Source of the DNA: Bacillota bacterium
Lineage (GTDB): Bacteria > Bacillota > Clostridia > Lachnospirales > Lachnospiraceae
Direction: 5' to 3'
Length of the DNA stretch: 64,000 bases
Assembly: GCA_023395555.1 (NCBI GenBank)
Contig: JAEWYQ010000015.1
Location: 25,376 to 89,375, forward strand
Under the pieces are notes generated by a model. The model saw nothing but the letters and a program-made list of their open reading frames with translations, did not search any database and was not told where the DNA came from. The position numbers were made by a program, and so were the translations under genes. Positions within the stretch are counted from its first letter, which is position 1. Each line of letters begins with the position of its first letter. Below, piece after piece: positions 9,703 to 20,992 of this stretch.

Positions 9703-10737
9703 TTAATATAGGATATATTCCTGCTTCTTCTTTAAATCCAGACCATAGCGGATGCATTCCAGGGCGGAGGTCAGCCGCTGTATCTCCATCCCCTTGCAAA
9801 AGAGATAGTAGTTGACCTGGGTCATGGATGCGGGATAACGCGCTATATTGACTAAATATATTTTATCAATGATTCTGGAATACTCCCGCTCCATGGAACC
9901 ATCCTTTAAAAAAGGAATAAAAAATTTGTAACGGGTCGTTTGCAGGGCGTTCAGGAATTCCTCCGTGGTGGCCGCCTGTACCAGCCGGGAGAGCTGGGAA
10001 ATACTCAGCTTGTAATTCACCGGAATTAAATAGGTGAAGATCTGGGCGGAATTCATATCATACATTTTTTTGGAGCGATAGATCCACATAATATTCAGCA
10101 GATCAATCTCCGTACCCATGCGCTGGGTAAAGGCAGTACGGTTCTTCCCCCTCAGAAGAGAATCCTTCAGCTTCCAGGAACGGGTAAAATAATAAACGTC
10201 CAGGGTCATCTCATAATCGAAGGAGGTCAGGTCCGGCTTGGTGTTCAGCTTGGACAAGAGCTTATAATACTGTGTTCCCTTCAAATTCTGAATATATTCA
10301 TCAATGGACCGGGACGAGGAGAGTAAAGCTGCATTGATCTGGGAGTGCCTGCTGAAAAATTGCTGGAACGCTGACAGGTCATAGACTTTTTCACTGCTGT
10401 GGATTAACCGGATACAGGTCTTTAATACATTGATTTCATATCGGAAGAAGACCAGTTCCAGATCCTGACGCTGAATATCGTTGGCAAAGCGATAGATTTT
10501 TGCATAGTCGATAAACAGGGTATTGAACAGCACACGCTCGGCCTCGCCGCGGTGAACCTGCCGTTCATCATAATGCCGTAAAAATTCGGCATAGCCCGGG
10601 TGCCTTTTCAAAAAAGCAACGAAGTCGGCAACTGTCTCCAGGTTAGTGATCTTTTCATAATCGGCTTTGCTGATCAGCTTTGAATGCATTGCCTTAACCT
10701 TTGTATTAATACCGCTATAAGAAATTGCGGAATCCAT
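9703..10737 (-). CDS. ntpC: V/A-type ATPase subunit C/d (left operon)
   Basis: 344 residues; the socket-like subunit that joins the ring to the central stalk. It is all-helical with weakly repeated blocks, as is usual for the family, and has the typical N-terminal pattern (YSGINTKVKAMHSKLIS). GGAGGTGG lies before the ATG at 10737; a TTG two codons upstream is too close to it. Its position, second in the operon and before I and K, is unusual: in most bacteria and in the right operon C follows E. Confidence 0.9.
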   Translation of the reverse strand: MDSAISYSGINTKVKAMHSKLISKADYEKITNLETVADFVAFLKRHPGYAEFLRHYDERQVHRGEAERVLFNTLFIDYAKIYRFANDIQRQDLELVFFRYEINVLKTCIRLIHSSEKVYDLSAFQQFFSRHSQINAALLSSSRSIDEYIQNLKGTQYYKLLSKLNTKPDLTSFDYEMTLDVYYFTRSWKLKDSLLRGKNRTAFTQRMGTEIDLLNIMWIYRSKKMYDMNSAQIFTYLIPVNYKLSISQLSRLVQAATTEEFLNALQTTRYKFFIPFLKDGSMEREYSRIIDKIYLVNIARYPASMTQVNYYLFCKGMEIQRLTSALECIRYGLDLKKKQEYILY

Positions 10738-10770
10738 AAGCAACCACCTCCATTCTTACAAGAAAAAATA

Positions 10771-10831
10771 TAGAGTCCGCTTGCGGACTCCTGCGCTGCC
10801 GCGCGGTTGCCTTTAGGCAACATCTACTCTG
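10771..10831. repeat. Triple-hairpin element inside the left ATPase operon
   Basis: Three adjacent hairpins lie in the 124-base gap between the H and C genes: GAGTCCGC-TT-GCGGACTC (10773-10790), GCGC-TGCC-GCGC (10793-10804) and GTTGCC-TTTA-GGCAAC (10806-10821). AGAGT and ACTCT flank the set and could close it. It has no U-tail, so it is not an ordinary terminator. The middle part (CTCCTGCGC) resembles the dispersed double-hairpin element at 23416 and 45298. Confidence 0.55.
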
Positions 10832-10867
10832 TGCCATGATTATTGCTGCCAGTAGAGAAAATAGAGA

Positions 10868-11179
10868 TTAGATCCGGGTAATACATTGGAACACCTTTTC
10901 AACCAGGGTATCATGGTTCTCCTGATAATAGGTCTCTAATTCCTTCAGCTGTATCTCGCTATCATTGATAAGCTGCTGTTTCTCCTGCTCGATTTCCTTC
11001 TCGGACTGTTCCATAAGACTTTTGATTTTCTTATTGTTCTCTTCGGCAATGCCGGATTCCAGCTGGGCAATCTGCTTTTCATTTTCTTCATATAGTTCAT
11101 TTTTTTCGATATTGGCACGTTCAATGATTTGATTGGCTTTTTTCTCTATATCAAATAAAAGACTAATGACCTTTTCCAT
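10868..11179 (-). CDS. V/A-type ATPase stalk subunit G/H, coiled coil (left operon)
   Basis: 103 residues, nearly all charged helix (residues ~8-90 rich in E/K/Q with few hydrophobic heptad positions). This is the form of the small peripheral-stalk subunit that pairs with E. GGAGGTAGCAT precedes the ATG. It is the first gene of the left operon, just as its counterpart (13026-13334) is first in the right one. The identification rests on composition, size and position, since these subunits have little fixed sequence. Confidence 0.8.
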   Translation of the reverse strand: MEKVISLLFDIEKKANQIIERANIEKNELYEENEKQIAQLESGIAEENNKKIKSLMEQSEKEIEQEKQQLINDSEIQLKELETYYQENHDTLVEKVFQCITRI

Positions 11180-11215
11180 ATGCTACCTCCTACCGACGAC
11201 ATGAATACACACATT

Positions 11216-11243
11216 ATCATAACTCGTTTTTAATTATTTGCAA
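11216..11243 (-). promoter_or_regulatory. Promoter of the left V-ATPase operon
   Basis: Reading the minus strand, TTGCAA (11238-11243) and TATGAT (11216-11221) are separated by 16 bases, about 40 bases upstream of the first gene. This is a good housekeeping-sigma promoter. None of the LacI-like operator candidates overlaps it. Confidence 0.6.
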
Positions 11244-11310
11244 TAGTGAATATGTACAATTTCATGAATAATTATAATGTATTTTGTAAAAAACTTATAA
11301 AAAATACTTA

Positions 11311-11542
11311 GAAAACGTTTAAGTGAAAAGCAGAAAAAGGGCTTGCAAAATTCTTCGAAAAGGTTTAAACTAAAGATAGCAGTTGGATAGATATCCGTCA
11401 TAAAAATAGGAAATGTTCGATTAATACGGAAAAAGGTTAATAAAACATCCGGATTTATTGCAGGAGTATTTTTTTCAATAGGAGCTCCTACCGGAGGATA
11501 ATAATACATAAAGCTGAAAACAGGGACAGAAAACGATTAAGT
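11311..11542 (+). promoter_or_regulatory. lacI promoter with three repeated operator-like boxes
   Basis: TTGCAA (11343-11348) and TAAACT (11366-11371) with a 17-base spacer form a promoter for the regulator gene. Three similar words surround it: GAAAACGTTTAAGT (11311-11324), GAAAAGGTTTAAAC (11357-11370, overlapping the spacer and -10) and GAAAACGATTAAGT (11529-11542, just before the ribosome binding site). AAACGTTT-type boxes with a central CG are typical LacI-family operators, so autoregulation is likely. The 383-base gap 11180-11562 holds no convincing gene. Confidence 0.5.
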
Positions 11543-11562
11543 AATGACGAGGAGAATATAGC

Positions 11563-12579
11563 GTGGTGTCAATCAAGGATGTTTCGATTCGATGCGGGGT
11601 ATCGGTGGCAACCGTGAGCAAGGCCCTGAATGATCATAGTGATATTGCTGCGGCAACAAAAGAGAATGTAAGAAGGATTGCGAAGGAGATGGGCTACTTC
11701 CCGAATTCCTCAGCCCGAGCCTTAAAGACAAACCGTACCTATAACATCGGCGTGTTATTCATGGATGAAGCCCAGAGCGGCCTGACTCATGCATACTTTG
11801 CCAATGTGCTGGACAGCTTTAAGGTGGAGGCGGAGAAACACGGTTATGATATAACTTTTATCAGTAAGCACACAGGGCATAAGAATATGTCCTATTATGA
11901 GCACAGCAAGTACCGTGGAGTGGACGGAGTAGTAATTGCCTGTATCAATTTTACGGATCCTTCCGTACAGGAATTAATCAGGGGGGATCTTCCGGTGGTG
12001 ACCATTGATCATGTGTTTGACAACCGGACAGCCATTATCTCGGATAATATTAAGGGAATGAGGGATCTGCTTACCTATATTTATGAGAAGGGTCACCGTA
12101 AGATTGCATATATCCACGGAGCCGATTCCTCTGTTACCCAGAACCGGGTGGGAAGCTTCTATAAGACCATGGGAGAGCTGGGGATTGAAGTATCCGACGA
12201 TTACGTGAAGAGCGGCATCTATCATGATGTTGAAACCACGGCGAGACTCACCAGAGAGCTTCTGGAGCTGAAGGACCGTCCTACCTGCATTATTTTCCCC
12301 GATGATTTTTCCTGTATCGGCGGAATTAATGCGATTAAGGAGCAGGGACTGCGAATACCGGAGGACATCTCCATTGCGGGATATGACGGAATTCTTCTGT
12401 CACAGGTATTGGAACCGAAGATAACAACCCTGCAGCAGGATACCGGGCTTCTGGGAAGAAGCGCGGCACAGAAATTGATTGCGCTGATTGAGAATCCCAA
12501 GGCAGCAATCATTGAAAGGGTAGTTGTGGAAGGAAGGGTGCTTCCCGGAACCTCAGTGGGAAGTCCGAGAGAGAGATGA
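11563..12579 (+). CDS. LacI-family transcriptional regulator
   Basis: 338 residues. An N-terminal LacI-type helix-turn-helix (residues ~2-50: IKDVSIRCGVSVATVSKALND) and hinge helix (NSSARALKTNRT) are followed by a periplasmic-binding-protein-like sensor domain (residues ~60-335). The start is GTG, with GAGGAG upstream. The ligand is unknown; family members usually sense sugars or nucleotides. It stands alone between two divergent V-ATPase operons, the left promoter being 320 bases upstream of it and the right one 380 bases downstream. Control of one or both operons is a reasonable inference, but no direct operator match in the right promoter was seen. Confidence 0.9.
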   Translation: MVSIKDVSIRCGVSVATVSKALNDHSDIAAATKENVRRIAKEMGYFPNSSARALKTNRTYNIGVLFMDEAQSGLTHAYFANVLDSFKVEAEKHGYDITFISKHTGHKNMSYYEHSKYRGVDGVVIACINFTDPSVQELIRGDLPVVTIDHVFDNRTAIISDNIKGMRDLLTYIYEKGHRKIAYIHGADSSVTQNRVGSFYKTMGELGIEVSDDYVKSGIYHDVETTARLTRELLELKDRPTCIIFPDDFSCIGGINAIKEQGLRIPEDISIAGYDGILLSQVLEPKITTLQQDTGLLGRSAAQKLIALIENPKAAIIERVVVEGRVLPGTSVGSPRER

Positions 12580-12604
12580 GCAAGAATTAACAGGAAATAA
12601 GTTT

Positions 12605-12806
12605 AAAGTGCGGTATTGCTGGGGACCTGGCAGAAACAGGCAAGTGTTTTTATTGCCCCAGGCCGGAGGATGGGGAGATAGTCCGGTCAGGCAGGGAATT
12701 CGGATGTCGCATGGCAAAACAACCTGTTGCCGTTAAAACGGCGAAATTAATACAAAGCTTTATAAATGTAGAAGCTTTGCAAAGGGGAGTATTAGAAATA
12801 AAGAAT
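12605..12806 (+). other. Structured non-coding stretch between lacI and the right ATPase operon
   Basis: No reading frame with a ribosome binding site lies here, but the sequence can fold throughout. CTGGGG (12619-12624) pairs with CCCCAG (12656-12661) around a CCTG/CAGG hairpin and a small CAA/TTG hairpin, a three-way junction. CCGGA (12663-12667) pairs with TCCGG (12682-12686), GGCAA (12713) with TTGCC (12727), GCCG with CGGC at 12729-12742, and CAAAGCTT (12753) with AAGCTTTG (12772). A strong terminator follows. It may be a lacI 3' UTR, an independent small RNA, or a riboswitch leader; its place before a sodium-type ATPase makes an ion riboswitch worth testing. Confidence 0.45.
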
Positions 12807-12860
12807 AAAGGATTTCATTTTCGCAGACAATTGGGTGGGTGGGAAATGAAATCCTTTTTT
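12807..12860 (+). terminator. Strong intrinsic terminator upstream of the right ATPase operon
   Basis: AAAGGATTTCATTT (12807-12820) pairs perfectly with AAATGAAATCCTTT (12844-12857), followed by further T. It ends transcripts from lacI or the structured stretch before the right ATPase promoter, or forms the expression platform of that stretch. Confidence 0.85.
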
Positions 12861-12957
12861 CATGCCGGATCCATGTTCCTACGCTCTGACATATAATTTT
12901 AAATGTAATATATTTGTCGTTTTGTACAGGAAAAGGAAGCTTTTTTATGCATCCTAG

Positions 12958-13004
12958 TTGAATAATACCATTGTATCAGTTATAATGGATACGTTATCCA
13001 TTAT
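12958..13004 (+). promoter_or_regulatory. Right V-ATPase promoter with overlapping operator
   Basis: TTGAAT (12958-12963), a 17-base spacer and a perfect TATAAT (12981-12986) form a strong promoter, with the first gene starting 40 bases on. A perfect inverted repeat starts one base into the -10 box: ATAATGGATA (12982-12991), CGT, then the exact complement TATCCATTAT (12995-13004). A protein bound there would cover -10 to about +12 and block transcription. The repressor is unknown; the neighbouring LacI protein is one candidate. Confidence 0.75.
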
Positions 13005-13025
13005 TGAAATCCCGGAGGTGAATTC

Positions 13026-13334
13026 ATGGCAAAGGAAACAGTGGAGGCCGTCCGCCAGGCAGAACAAAAGGCTGCGGAGCTGGAAAAGGAGGCAATCCGG
13101 AGGAAGGAGGAAATCCTGTCCGCCGCTTTGCAGGAAGCAAAGGCCCTGGTTGCCGAGGCAACGCAGCAGGCTGAACAACAGGCCCGGCAGGAACTGGCTT
13201 TAGCCGGCAGGCAGAGTGAAAGGATGATGGAAGCCGCAGTGAGCAGAGCGGAAAAAGAAGTTGTTTTAATGAAGGAAATGGCGAAGAATAAGGAAGAAGC
13301 AGCGGTAGACCTGGTTCTTTTCAATGTTATCTGA
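13026..13334 (+). CDS. V/A-type ATPase stalk subunit G/H, coiled coil (right operon)
   Basis: 102 residues, almost wholly an Ala/Glu/Lys/Gln-rich coiled coil (residues ~1-95), as expected for the small peripheral-stalk subunit that pairs with E. GGAGGTGAATTC precedes the ATG. It is the first gene after the operator-promoter and is followed 35 bases later by subunit I. Assignment rests on position, size and composition. Confidence 0.8.
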   Translation: MAKETVEAVRQAEQKAAELEKEAIRRKEEILSAALQEAKALVAEATQQAEQQARQELALAGRQSERMMEAAVSRAEKEVVLMKEMAKNKEEAAVDLVLFNVI

Positions 13335-13377
13335 GCAAAGGGCAGTACGATTATAAAGACAGGGAGGTGTGTTCGCT

Positions 13378-15886
<2,509 letters not shown>

Positions 15887-15923
15887 TAAACTTAAGAATT
15901 ACTATGAAAGGTAATGTGTTCCT

Positions 15924-16520
15924 ATGACTGGATTAGAAAAGATATTGGAGGCGATTGAAGCAGAGGCCCGGAAAGAGGCGGATGCAGTCATCGCTAAGGC
16001 GAAGGGCGAGGCGGAGGTAATTCTTGCAGAGGCCCGCAAGGAGGCAGAAGTAAAATGCCGCCGGATTGCCGAGAAATCAGAGGAGGATGTAAGGCTGTTG
16101 CGCAGCCGCGCAGAATCCGCCGCCGTACTGCAGGAGAAAAAAATGATCCTGGATGCAAAACAGCAGATCATCAGCAATATCATCACCAGTGCTAGAAATA
16201 AACTGTCACAGATGCCGAATTCCGGGTATACGGATATTATTTTATCCATTATAAAAAAACATGCACATAATGAGCAGGGCGAGATCCTCATTTCCGATTC
16301 GGATAAGAGACGGCTGACACCGGACTTTGCCAATCGCCTGTCAGAGGCGCTTAAGGACAGGCCGGGAGCAGAGCTTCGCATTGCGGAGGGAAAGCCTGGA
16401 TTTGAAGGCGGATTCCTGTTGGTTTATGGGGATGTCGAGGAAAATTGCTCCCTGGATGCACTGTTTGCGGAGCAAAGAGAGAATCTGCTGGACAAGGTCA
16501 ATTCGCTGCTGTTCGAATAA
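15924..16520 (+). CDS. ntpE: V/A-type ATPase subunit E (right operon)
   Basis: 198 residues; peripheral stalk subunit. Residues ~1-110 are an Ala/Glu/Lys/Arg coiled coil (EAIEAEARKEADAVIAKAK at the start), and the C-terminal ~80 residues form the globular domain ending in FEGGFLLVYGDVEENCSLDALF, a recognisable family pattern. It follows K by 37 bases and precedes C by 22. Confidence 0.92.
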   Translation: MTGLEKILEAIEAEARKEADAVIAKAKGEAEVILAEARKEAEVKCRRIAEKSEEDVRLLRSRAESAAVLQEKKMILDAKQQIISNIITSARNKLSQMPNSGYTDIILSIIKKHAHNEQGEILISDSDKRRLTPDFANRLSEALKDRPGAELRIAEGKPGFEGGFLLVYGDVEENCSLDALFAEQRENLLDKVNSLLFE

Positions 16521-16542
16521 ATGACCGGAGAGAGGTGATGAT

Positions 16543-17511
16543 ATGGCGGACAATCAATATTTATATGCGGTTGCCCGAATTCGTTCGAAGGAGACTTCCC
16601 TTCTGAATAAATCCGACCTGGATCAATTGATGAATTGTGAGAATGAAGCCCAGTGTCTTCGGGTTTTGGCCGATAAGGGCTGGGGCAGGGCAGGTGATGA
16701 GAATTCGGATCAGCTGTTAAGAGTGGAACGTGATAAAACCTGGGGACTGATCTCGGAGCTGGTAGAGGACATGTCCGTATTTGATACATTTTTGTACGGC
16801 AACGACTTTCATAATCTGAAGGCCGCCATCAAGCAGGTGTATACGAATAGTGAATTCAGTGATATTTATATCCATCAGGGAACCATAGAGCCGGCTGCTG
16901 TGATTGCTGCGGTAAGAGAACATGATTTCAGTGTCCTTCCCGGACATATGCAGGTCTGTGCGGAAGAAGCCTATCAGGTACAGATGCATACCGGCGACAG
17001 CGGCTTGTGTGATGTGATTATCGACCGGGCGGCTTTAGATACGATCCTGGCGAAGGGAAAGGCAACGGGGAATGAACTGTTTACCCAATATGCCGAGTTA
17101 AAAGTCGCGGCGGCGGATATCAATATCGCGATACGGAGCAGCAGGACGGGAAAGAGCAGGGAATTCCTGGAGCGGGCTCTTGCCCCCTGTGATACCCTGG
17201 ACAAACGGGAGCTGATGGATGCGGCGCTGTCGGGGACGGAAGCGATTTATGAATACCTGTCGTCCACGGTATACGCGGATGCGGCTGCCGCACTCCGGGA
17301 GTCCTCCTCCGCTTTTGAACGCTGGAGCGATAACCTGATTATCCGGCACATACAGCCGCAGCTTTATAACCCCTTTACCATTTCACCTTTGGCGGCGTAT
17401 ATCCTCGCCAGGGAGAACGAGATTAAAACGGTGAGAATTGTACTTTCCGGCAAGAGAAATAGTATTCCGGACCGTTCGATCCGGGAAAGATTGAGGGAGA
17501 TGTATGTATAA
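16543..17511 (+). CDS. ntpC: V/A-type ATPase subunit C/d (right operon)
   Basis: 322 residues; the subunit that links the ring to the D/F stalk. All-helical, starting with the family pattern YLYAVARIRSKE and containing the FHNLKAAIKQVY block (residues ~87-98) and the C-terminal ILARENEIKTVRIVLSGK block. GAGAGGTGATGAT precedes the ATG. The 3' end overlaps the start of subunit F by eight bases, which suggests translational coupling. Confidence 0.93.
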   Translation: MADNQYLYAVARIRSKETSLLNKSDLDQLMNCENEAQCLRVLADKGWGRAGDENSDQLLRVERDKTWGLISELVEDMSVFDTFLYGNDFHNLKAAIKQVYTNSEFSDIYIHQGTIEPAAVIAAVREHDFSVLPGHMQVCAEEAYQVQMHTGDSGLCDVIIDRAALDTILAKGKATGNELFTQYAELKVAAADINIAIRSSRTGKSREFLERALAPCDTLDKRELMDAALSGTEAIYEYLSSTVYADAAAALRESSSAFERWSDNLIIRHIQPQLYNPFTISPLAAYILARENEIKTVRIVLSGKRNSIPDRSIRERLREMYV

Positions 17512-17821
17512 GGTAGCAGTTCTCGGTGACCGGGACAGTATCTACGGATTTGCAGCCCTTGGTCTGGAGACCCGTCCGGTCACAGACCGGGAGGAAGCGG
17601 CAAGGGAATTGAAGAAGCTGGTGGAAGGACAGTATGCGGTTATCTATGTTACAGAGGCGCTTCAGGCGGAGCTGGAAACGGAGATTGACCGTTATATATC
17701 CGATTACCTGCCGGCGATCATTCCGATTCCCGGTGTTTCAGGCAATACAGGAAGCGGAATGCGCAATGTGAAAAAGTCCGTGGAGCGTGCGGTTGGCTCC
17801 GATATCATATTTAATAGTTAA
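17504..17821 (+). CDS. ntpG: V/A-type ATPase subunit F (right operon)
   Basis: 105 residues; central stalk subunit bound to D. Family patterns: start [20 protein letters not shown], then [10 protein letters not shown] and [21 protein letters not shown] lies directly upstream, inside the end of subunit C. Counterpart of the gene at 6973-7281. Confidence 0.93.
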   Translation: MYKVAVLGDRDSIYGFAALGLETRPVTDREEAARELKKLVEGQYAVIYVTEALQAELETEIDRYISDYLPAIIPIPGVSGNTGSGMRNVKKSVERAVGSDIIFNS

Positions 17822-17838
17822 GAAGAATGGAGATTATT

Positions 17839-19605
17839 ATGAGCAAAGGCACAATAAAAAAGGTTGCCGGTCCGTTGGTTATCGCCGAAGGAATGCGTGA
17901 TGCAAATATGTTCGATGTGGTTCGAGTAAGCGACCAGCGTCTGATTGGAGAAATTATTGAAATCCATGGTGACCAGGCATCCATTCAGGTATATGAGGAA
18001 ACCTCCGGCCTGGGCCCCGGGGAACCGGTGGAATCTACCGGAGCACCCTTAAGCGTGGAGTTGGGCCCCGGACTGATCGGAAGCATCTTCGACGGTATTC
18101 AGCGTCCGCTGGTGGACATTATGGAGGCCATTGGCACCAACTTAAAGAGAGGCGTGGAAATCCCTTCCCTGAACAGGGATGCCCGGTGGCATTTTGTACC
18201 CCGGGTTACCGCGGGAGATGCGGTGGAGGCCGGTGATATCATCGGTACGGTTGAGGAGACAGAGATCGTATCTCATAAGATTATGATTCCTTATGGAATA
18301 CAGGGAACTCTCAGATCGATTAGTGAGGGTGATTATACGGTTACAGATACCATTGCCGTTGTGGAGAAGCCGGACGGCAGCCTGGAGAATATTACCCTGA
18401 TGCAGAAGTGGCCGGTTCGTAACGGCAGGCCTTATAAGCAGAAGCTGTCACCGGATAAGCCTCTGGTGACGGGACAACGGGTCATTGATACCCTGTTCCC
18501 CATCGCAAAGGGCGGTGTTGCCGCGGTACCCGGTCCTTTCGGAAGCGGTAAGACCGTGGTTCAGCACCAGCTTGCCAAGTGGGCGGAGGCGGATATTGTA
18601 GTATACATTGGCTGCGGAGAGCGCGGCAATGAGATGACCGACGTATTGAATGAATTCCCGGAGCTGAAGGACCCGAAGACCGGCAAATCCTTGATGGAAC
18701 GTACGGTTCTCATCGCCAATACCTCGGACATGCCCGTTGCTGCCCGGGAAGCATCCATCTATGTCGGTATTACTATTGCGGAATATTTCCGTGATATGGG
18801 CTATTCCGTGGCGCTGATGGCAGACTCTACCTCCCGTTGGGCGGAGGCTCTCCGTGAGATGTCCGGACGTCTGGAGGAAATGCCCGGCGAGGAAGGCTAT
18901 CCCGCTTATCTTGCCAGCCGTCTGGCCCAGTTCTATGAGAGAGCGGGGCGTGTCATCGCTCTCGGAAAAGAGGGGAGAGAGGGAGCCCTGTCCGCAATCG
19001 GCGCGGTGTCGCCGCCCGGCGGTGATATCTCCGAGCCGGTATCCCAGGCAACCCTTCGTATTGTAAAGGTATTCTGGGGGCTGGATGCCAATCTTGCCTA
19101 CCGGAGACATTTCCCCGCCATTAACTGGCTGACCAGCTATTCCCTGTATAATCTGGGTAAATGGTTTAACACCAATGTCAATGAAAAGTGGGTGGATCTC
19201 AGAGCCAGAATCATGAAGATGCTCAATGACGAAGCGGAGCTGGAGGAGATTGTGAAGCTGGTAGGTATGGATGCGCTATCCGCACCGGACCGTCTGAAGC
19301 TGGAGGCTGCCAGATCCATCCGTGAGGATTACCTGCATCAGGATGCCTTCCACGAGGTGGATACCTATACGGATCTTCAGAAGCAGTATCTGATGATGGA
19401 GCTGGTATTGCATTATTATGATACGGCCCTGGAGGCGCTGGGCAAGGGTGTGAGTATCGACAGCCTGGTTAAGCTGGAGGTCAGGGAGAATATCGGCCGT
19501 TTCAAGTATGTATCCAAGGATCGGATCGACAGCGAATGTGAGGATATTCTCCAGAAGTTGCAGATTGAGATTAACGATTTAGTGAAGAAGAAGGAGGAAG
19601 CCTAA
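17839..19605 (+). CDS. ntpA: V/A-type ATPase catalytic subunit A (right operon)
   Basis: 588 residues, the same length as the left copy. Walker A is GPFGSGKT at residues 232-239; [13 protein letters not shown] and [14 protein letters not shown] follow. The start at 17839 ([14 protein letters not shown]) is chosen because GGAG lies eight bases before it; an ATG four codons upstream overlaps that site. The last base of the stop codon is shared with the ATG of subunit B (TAATG). Confidence 0.97.
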   Translation: MSKGTIKKVAGPLVIAEGMRDANMFDVVRVSDQRLIGEIIEIHGDQASIQVYEETSGLGPGEPVESTGAPLSVELGPGLIGSIFDGIQRPLVDIMEAIGTNLKRGVEIPSLNRDARWHFVPRVTAGDAVEAGDIIGTVEETEIVSHKIMIPYGIQGTLRSISEGDYTVTDTIAVVEKPDGSLENITLMQKWPVRNGRPYKQKLSPDKPLVTGQRVIDTLFPIAKGGVAAVPGPFGSGKTVVQHQLAKWAEADIVVYIGCGERGNEMTDVLNEFPELKDPKTGKSLMERTVLIANTSDMPVAAREASIYVGITIAEYFRDMGYSVALMADSTSRWAEALREMSGRLEEMPGEEGYPAYLASRLAQFYERAGRVIALGKEGREGALSAIGAVSPPGGDISEPVSQATLRIVKVFWGLDANLAYRRHFPAINWLTSYSLYNLGKWFNTNVNEKWVDLRARIMKMLNDEAELEEIVKLVGMDALSAPDRLKLEAARSIREDYLHQDAFHEVDTYTDLQKQYLMMELVLHYYDTALEALGKGVSIDSLVKLEVRENIGRFKYVSKDRIDSECEDILQKLQIEINDLVKKKEEA

Positions 19606-20978
19606 TGCCTAAGGAATATAGAACGATTCAAGAGGTGGCAGGCCCTCTTATGTTAGTGCAGGGGGTAGAAAATGTTGCCTTTGACGAGCTGGCGGAAATA
19701 GAGCTTGCCAGCGGAGAGAAACGCCGCTGCAGAGTGCTTGAAATCGATGGTTCCAATGCCCTGGTGCAATTATTTGAAAACTCGGCGGGTATTAATCTTG
19801 CCAGCAGCAAGGTTCGTTTTCTGGGACGGAGCATGGAGCTGGGAGTAAGCGAGGATATGCTGAGCCGTGTATTCGACGGCCTGGGACGTCCCATCGACGA
19901 CGGCCCGGAGATTCTTCCGGAGAAGAGGCTGGACATCAATGGTCTTCCCATGAATCCGGCGGCCAGAAATTACCCCCAGGAATTCATTCAGACCGGTGTA
20001 TCCGCCATTGACGGACTGAACACCCTGGTTCGGGGTCAGAAGCTTCCCATCTTCTCGGCCAGCGGCCTGCCCCATGCCGAGCTGGCGGCCCAGATCGCCC
20101 GTCAGGCCAAGGTGCGGGGAACCTCAGAGCCCTTTGCCGTAGTATTTGCAGCCATGGGTATTACCTTCGAGGAAGCTAATTTCTTCACGGAGAGCTTCCG
20201 TGAGACCGGAGCCATTGACCGTACCGTAATGTTTGTCAACCTGGCCAATGACCCGGCCATTGAGCGTATTTCGACTCCGCGTATGGCATTGACCGCCGCG
20301 GAATATCTGGCATTTGAAAAGGATATGCATGTACTGGTTATTCTTACGGATATTACCAACTATGCGGATTCCCTCCGTGAAGTATCGGCAGCCCGTAAGG
20401 AGGTGCCGGGACGGCGCGGTTATCCCGGCTATATGTATACGGACCTGGCATCCCTCTATGAGAGAGCGGGAAGGAAGAAGGGCAGGAACGGAAGTATTAC
20501 CATGATCCCTATCTTAAGTATGCCCGAGGATGATAAGACGCATCCGATTCCTGACTTGACCGGCTATATTACCGAGGGTCAGATCATCTTAAGCCGTGAG
20601 CTGCACCGCCAGAGCATTCAGCCGCCCATTGATGTACTGCCTTCCTTGTCCCGTCTGAAGGATAAGGGAATCGGTGAGGGCAAGACCAGAAAGGACCATG
20701 CCAATACCATGAACCAGATCTTTGCAGCCTATGCGAGAGGCAAGGAAGCAAAGGAGCTGATGGTGGTTCTTGGAGAGGCGGCATTAACGGATATTGATAA
20801 GCTGTATGCCAAGTTTGCGGATGCTTTTGAACGGGATTATGTGTCCCAGGGCTATGAAACCAACCGTGATATTGAGGAGACCTTGAATCTGGGCTGGAGA
20901 TTATTATCCATTCTGCCCAGGACAGAGCTGAAGAGAATTAAGGATGAATTACTGGATCAGTATTATGGCAAGGTATAA
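19605..20978 (+). CDS. ntpB: V/A-type ATPase subunit B (right operon)
   Basis: 457 residues; non-catalytic head subunit. Family blocks: [16 protein letters not shown] at the start, [15 protein letters not shown], and [32 protein letters not shown] precedes the ATG, and the stop-start overlap with A (TAATG) implies coupled translation in the A:B ratio needed for the hexamer. Confidence 0.96.
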   Translation: MPKEYRTIQEVAGPLMLVQGVENVAFDELAEIELASGEKRRCRVLEIDGSNALVQLFENSAGINLASSKVRFLGRSMELGVSEDMLSRVFDGLGRPIDDGPEILPEKRLDINGLPMNPAARNYPQEFIQTGVSAIDGLNTLVRGQKLPIFSASGLPHAELAAQIARQAKVRGTSEPFAVVFAAMGITFEEANFFTESFRETGAIDRTVMFVNLANDPAIERISTPRMALTAAEYLAFEKDMHVLVILTDITNYADSLREVSAARKEVPGRRGYPGYMYTDLASLYERAGRKKGRNGSITMIPILSMPEDDKTHPIPDLTGYITEGQIILSRELHRQSIQPPIDVLPSLSRLKDKGIGEGKTRKDHANTMNQIFAAYARGKEAKELMVVLGEAALTDIDKLYAKFADAFERDYVSQGYETNRDIEETLNLGWRLLSILPRTELKRIKDELLDQYYGKV

Positions 20979-20992
20979 GGGGGTGCTGGACT

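Noticed and set aside
11234..11509. 91-codon frame on the minus strand upstream of the left ATPase operon
   Set aside because: It overlaps the promoters and operator-like boxes between two divergent units, is rich in Phe/Ile from AT-rich DNA, and has no family resemblance. More likely chance.
12984..13004. Assigning the right-operon palindrome to the neighbouring LacI protein
   Set aside because: The palindrome does not match the GAAAACG boxes around lacI, so the link is only positional; kept as a hypothesis and not stated as fact.
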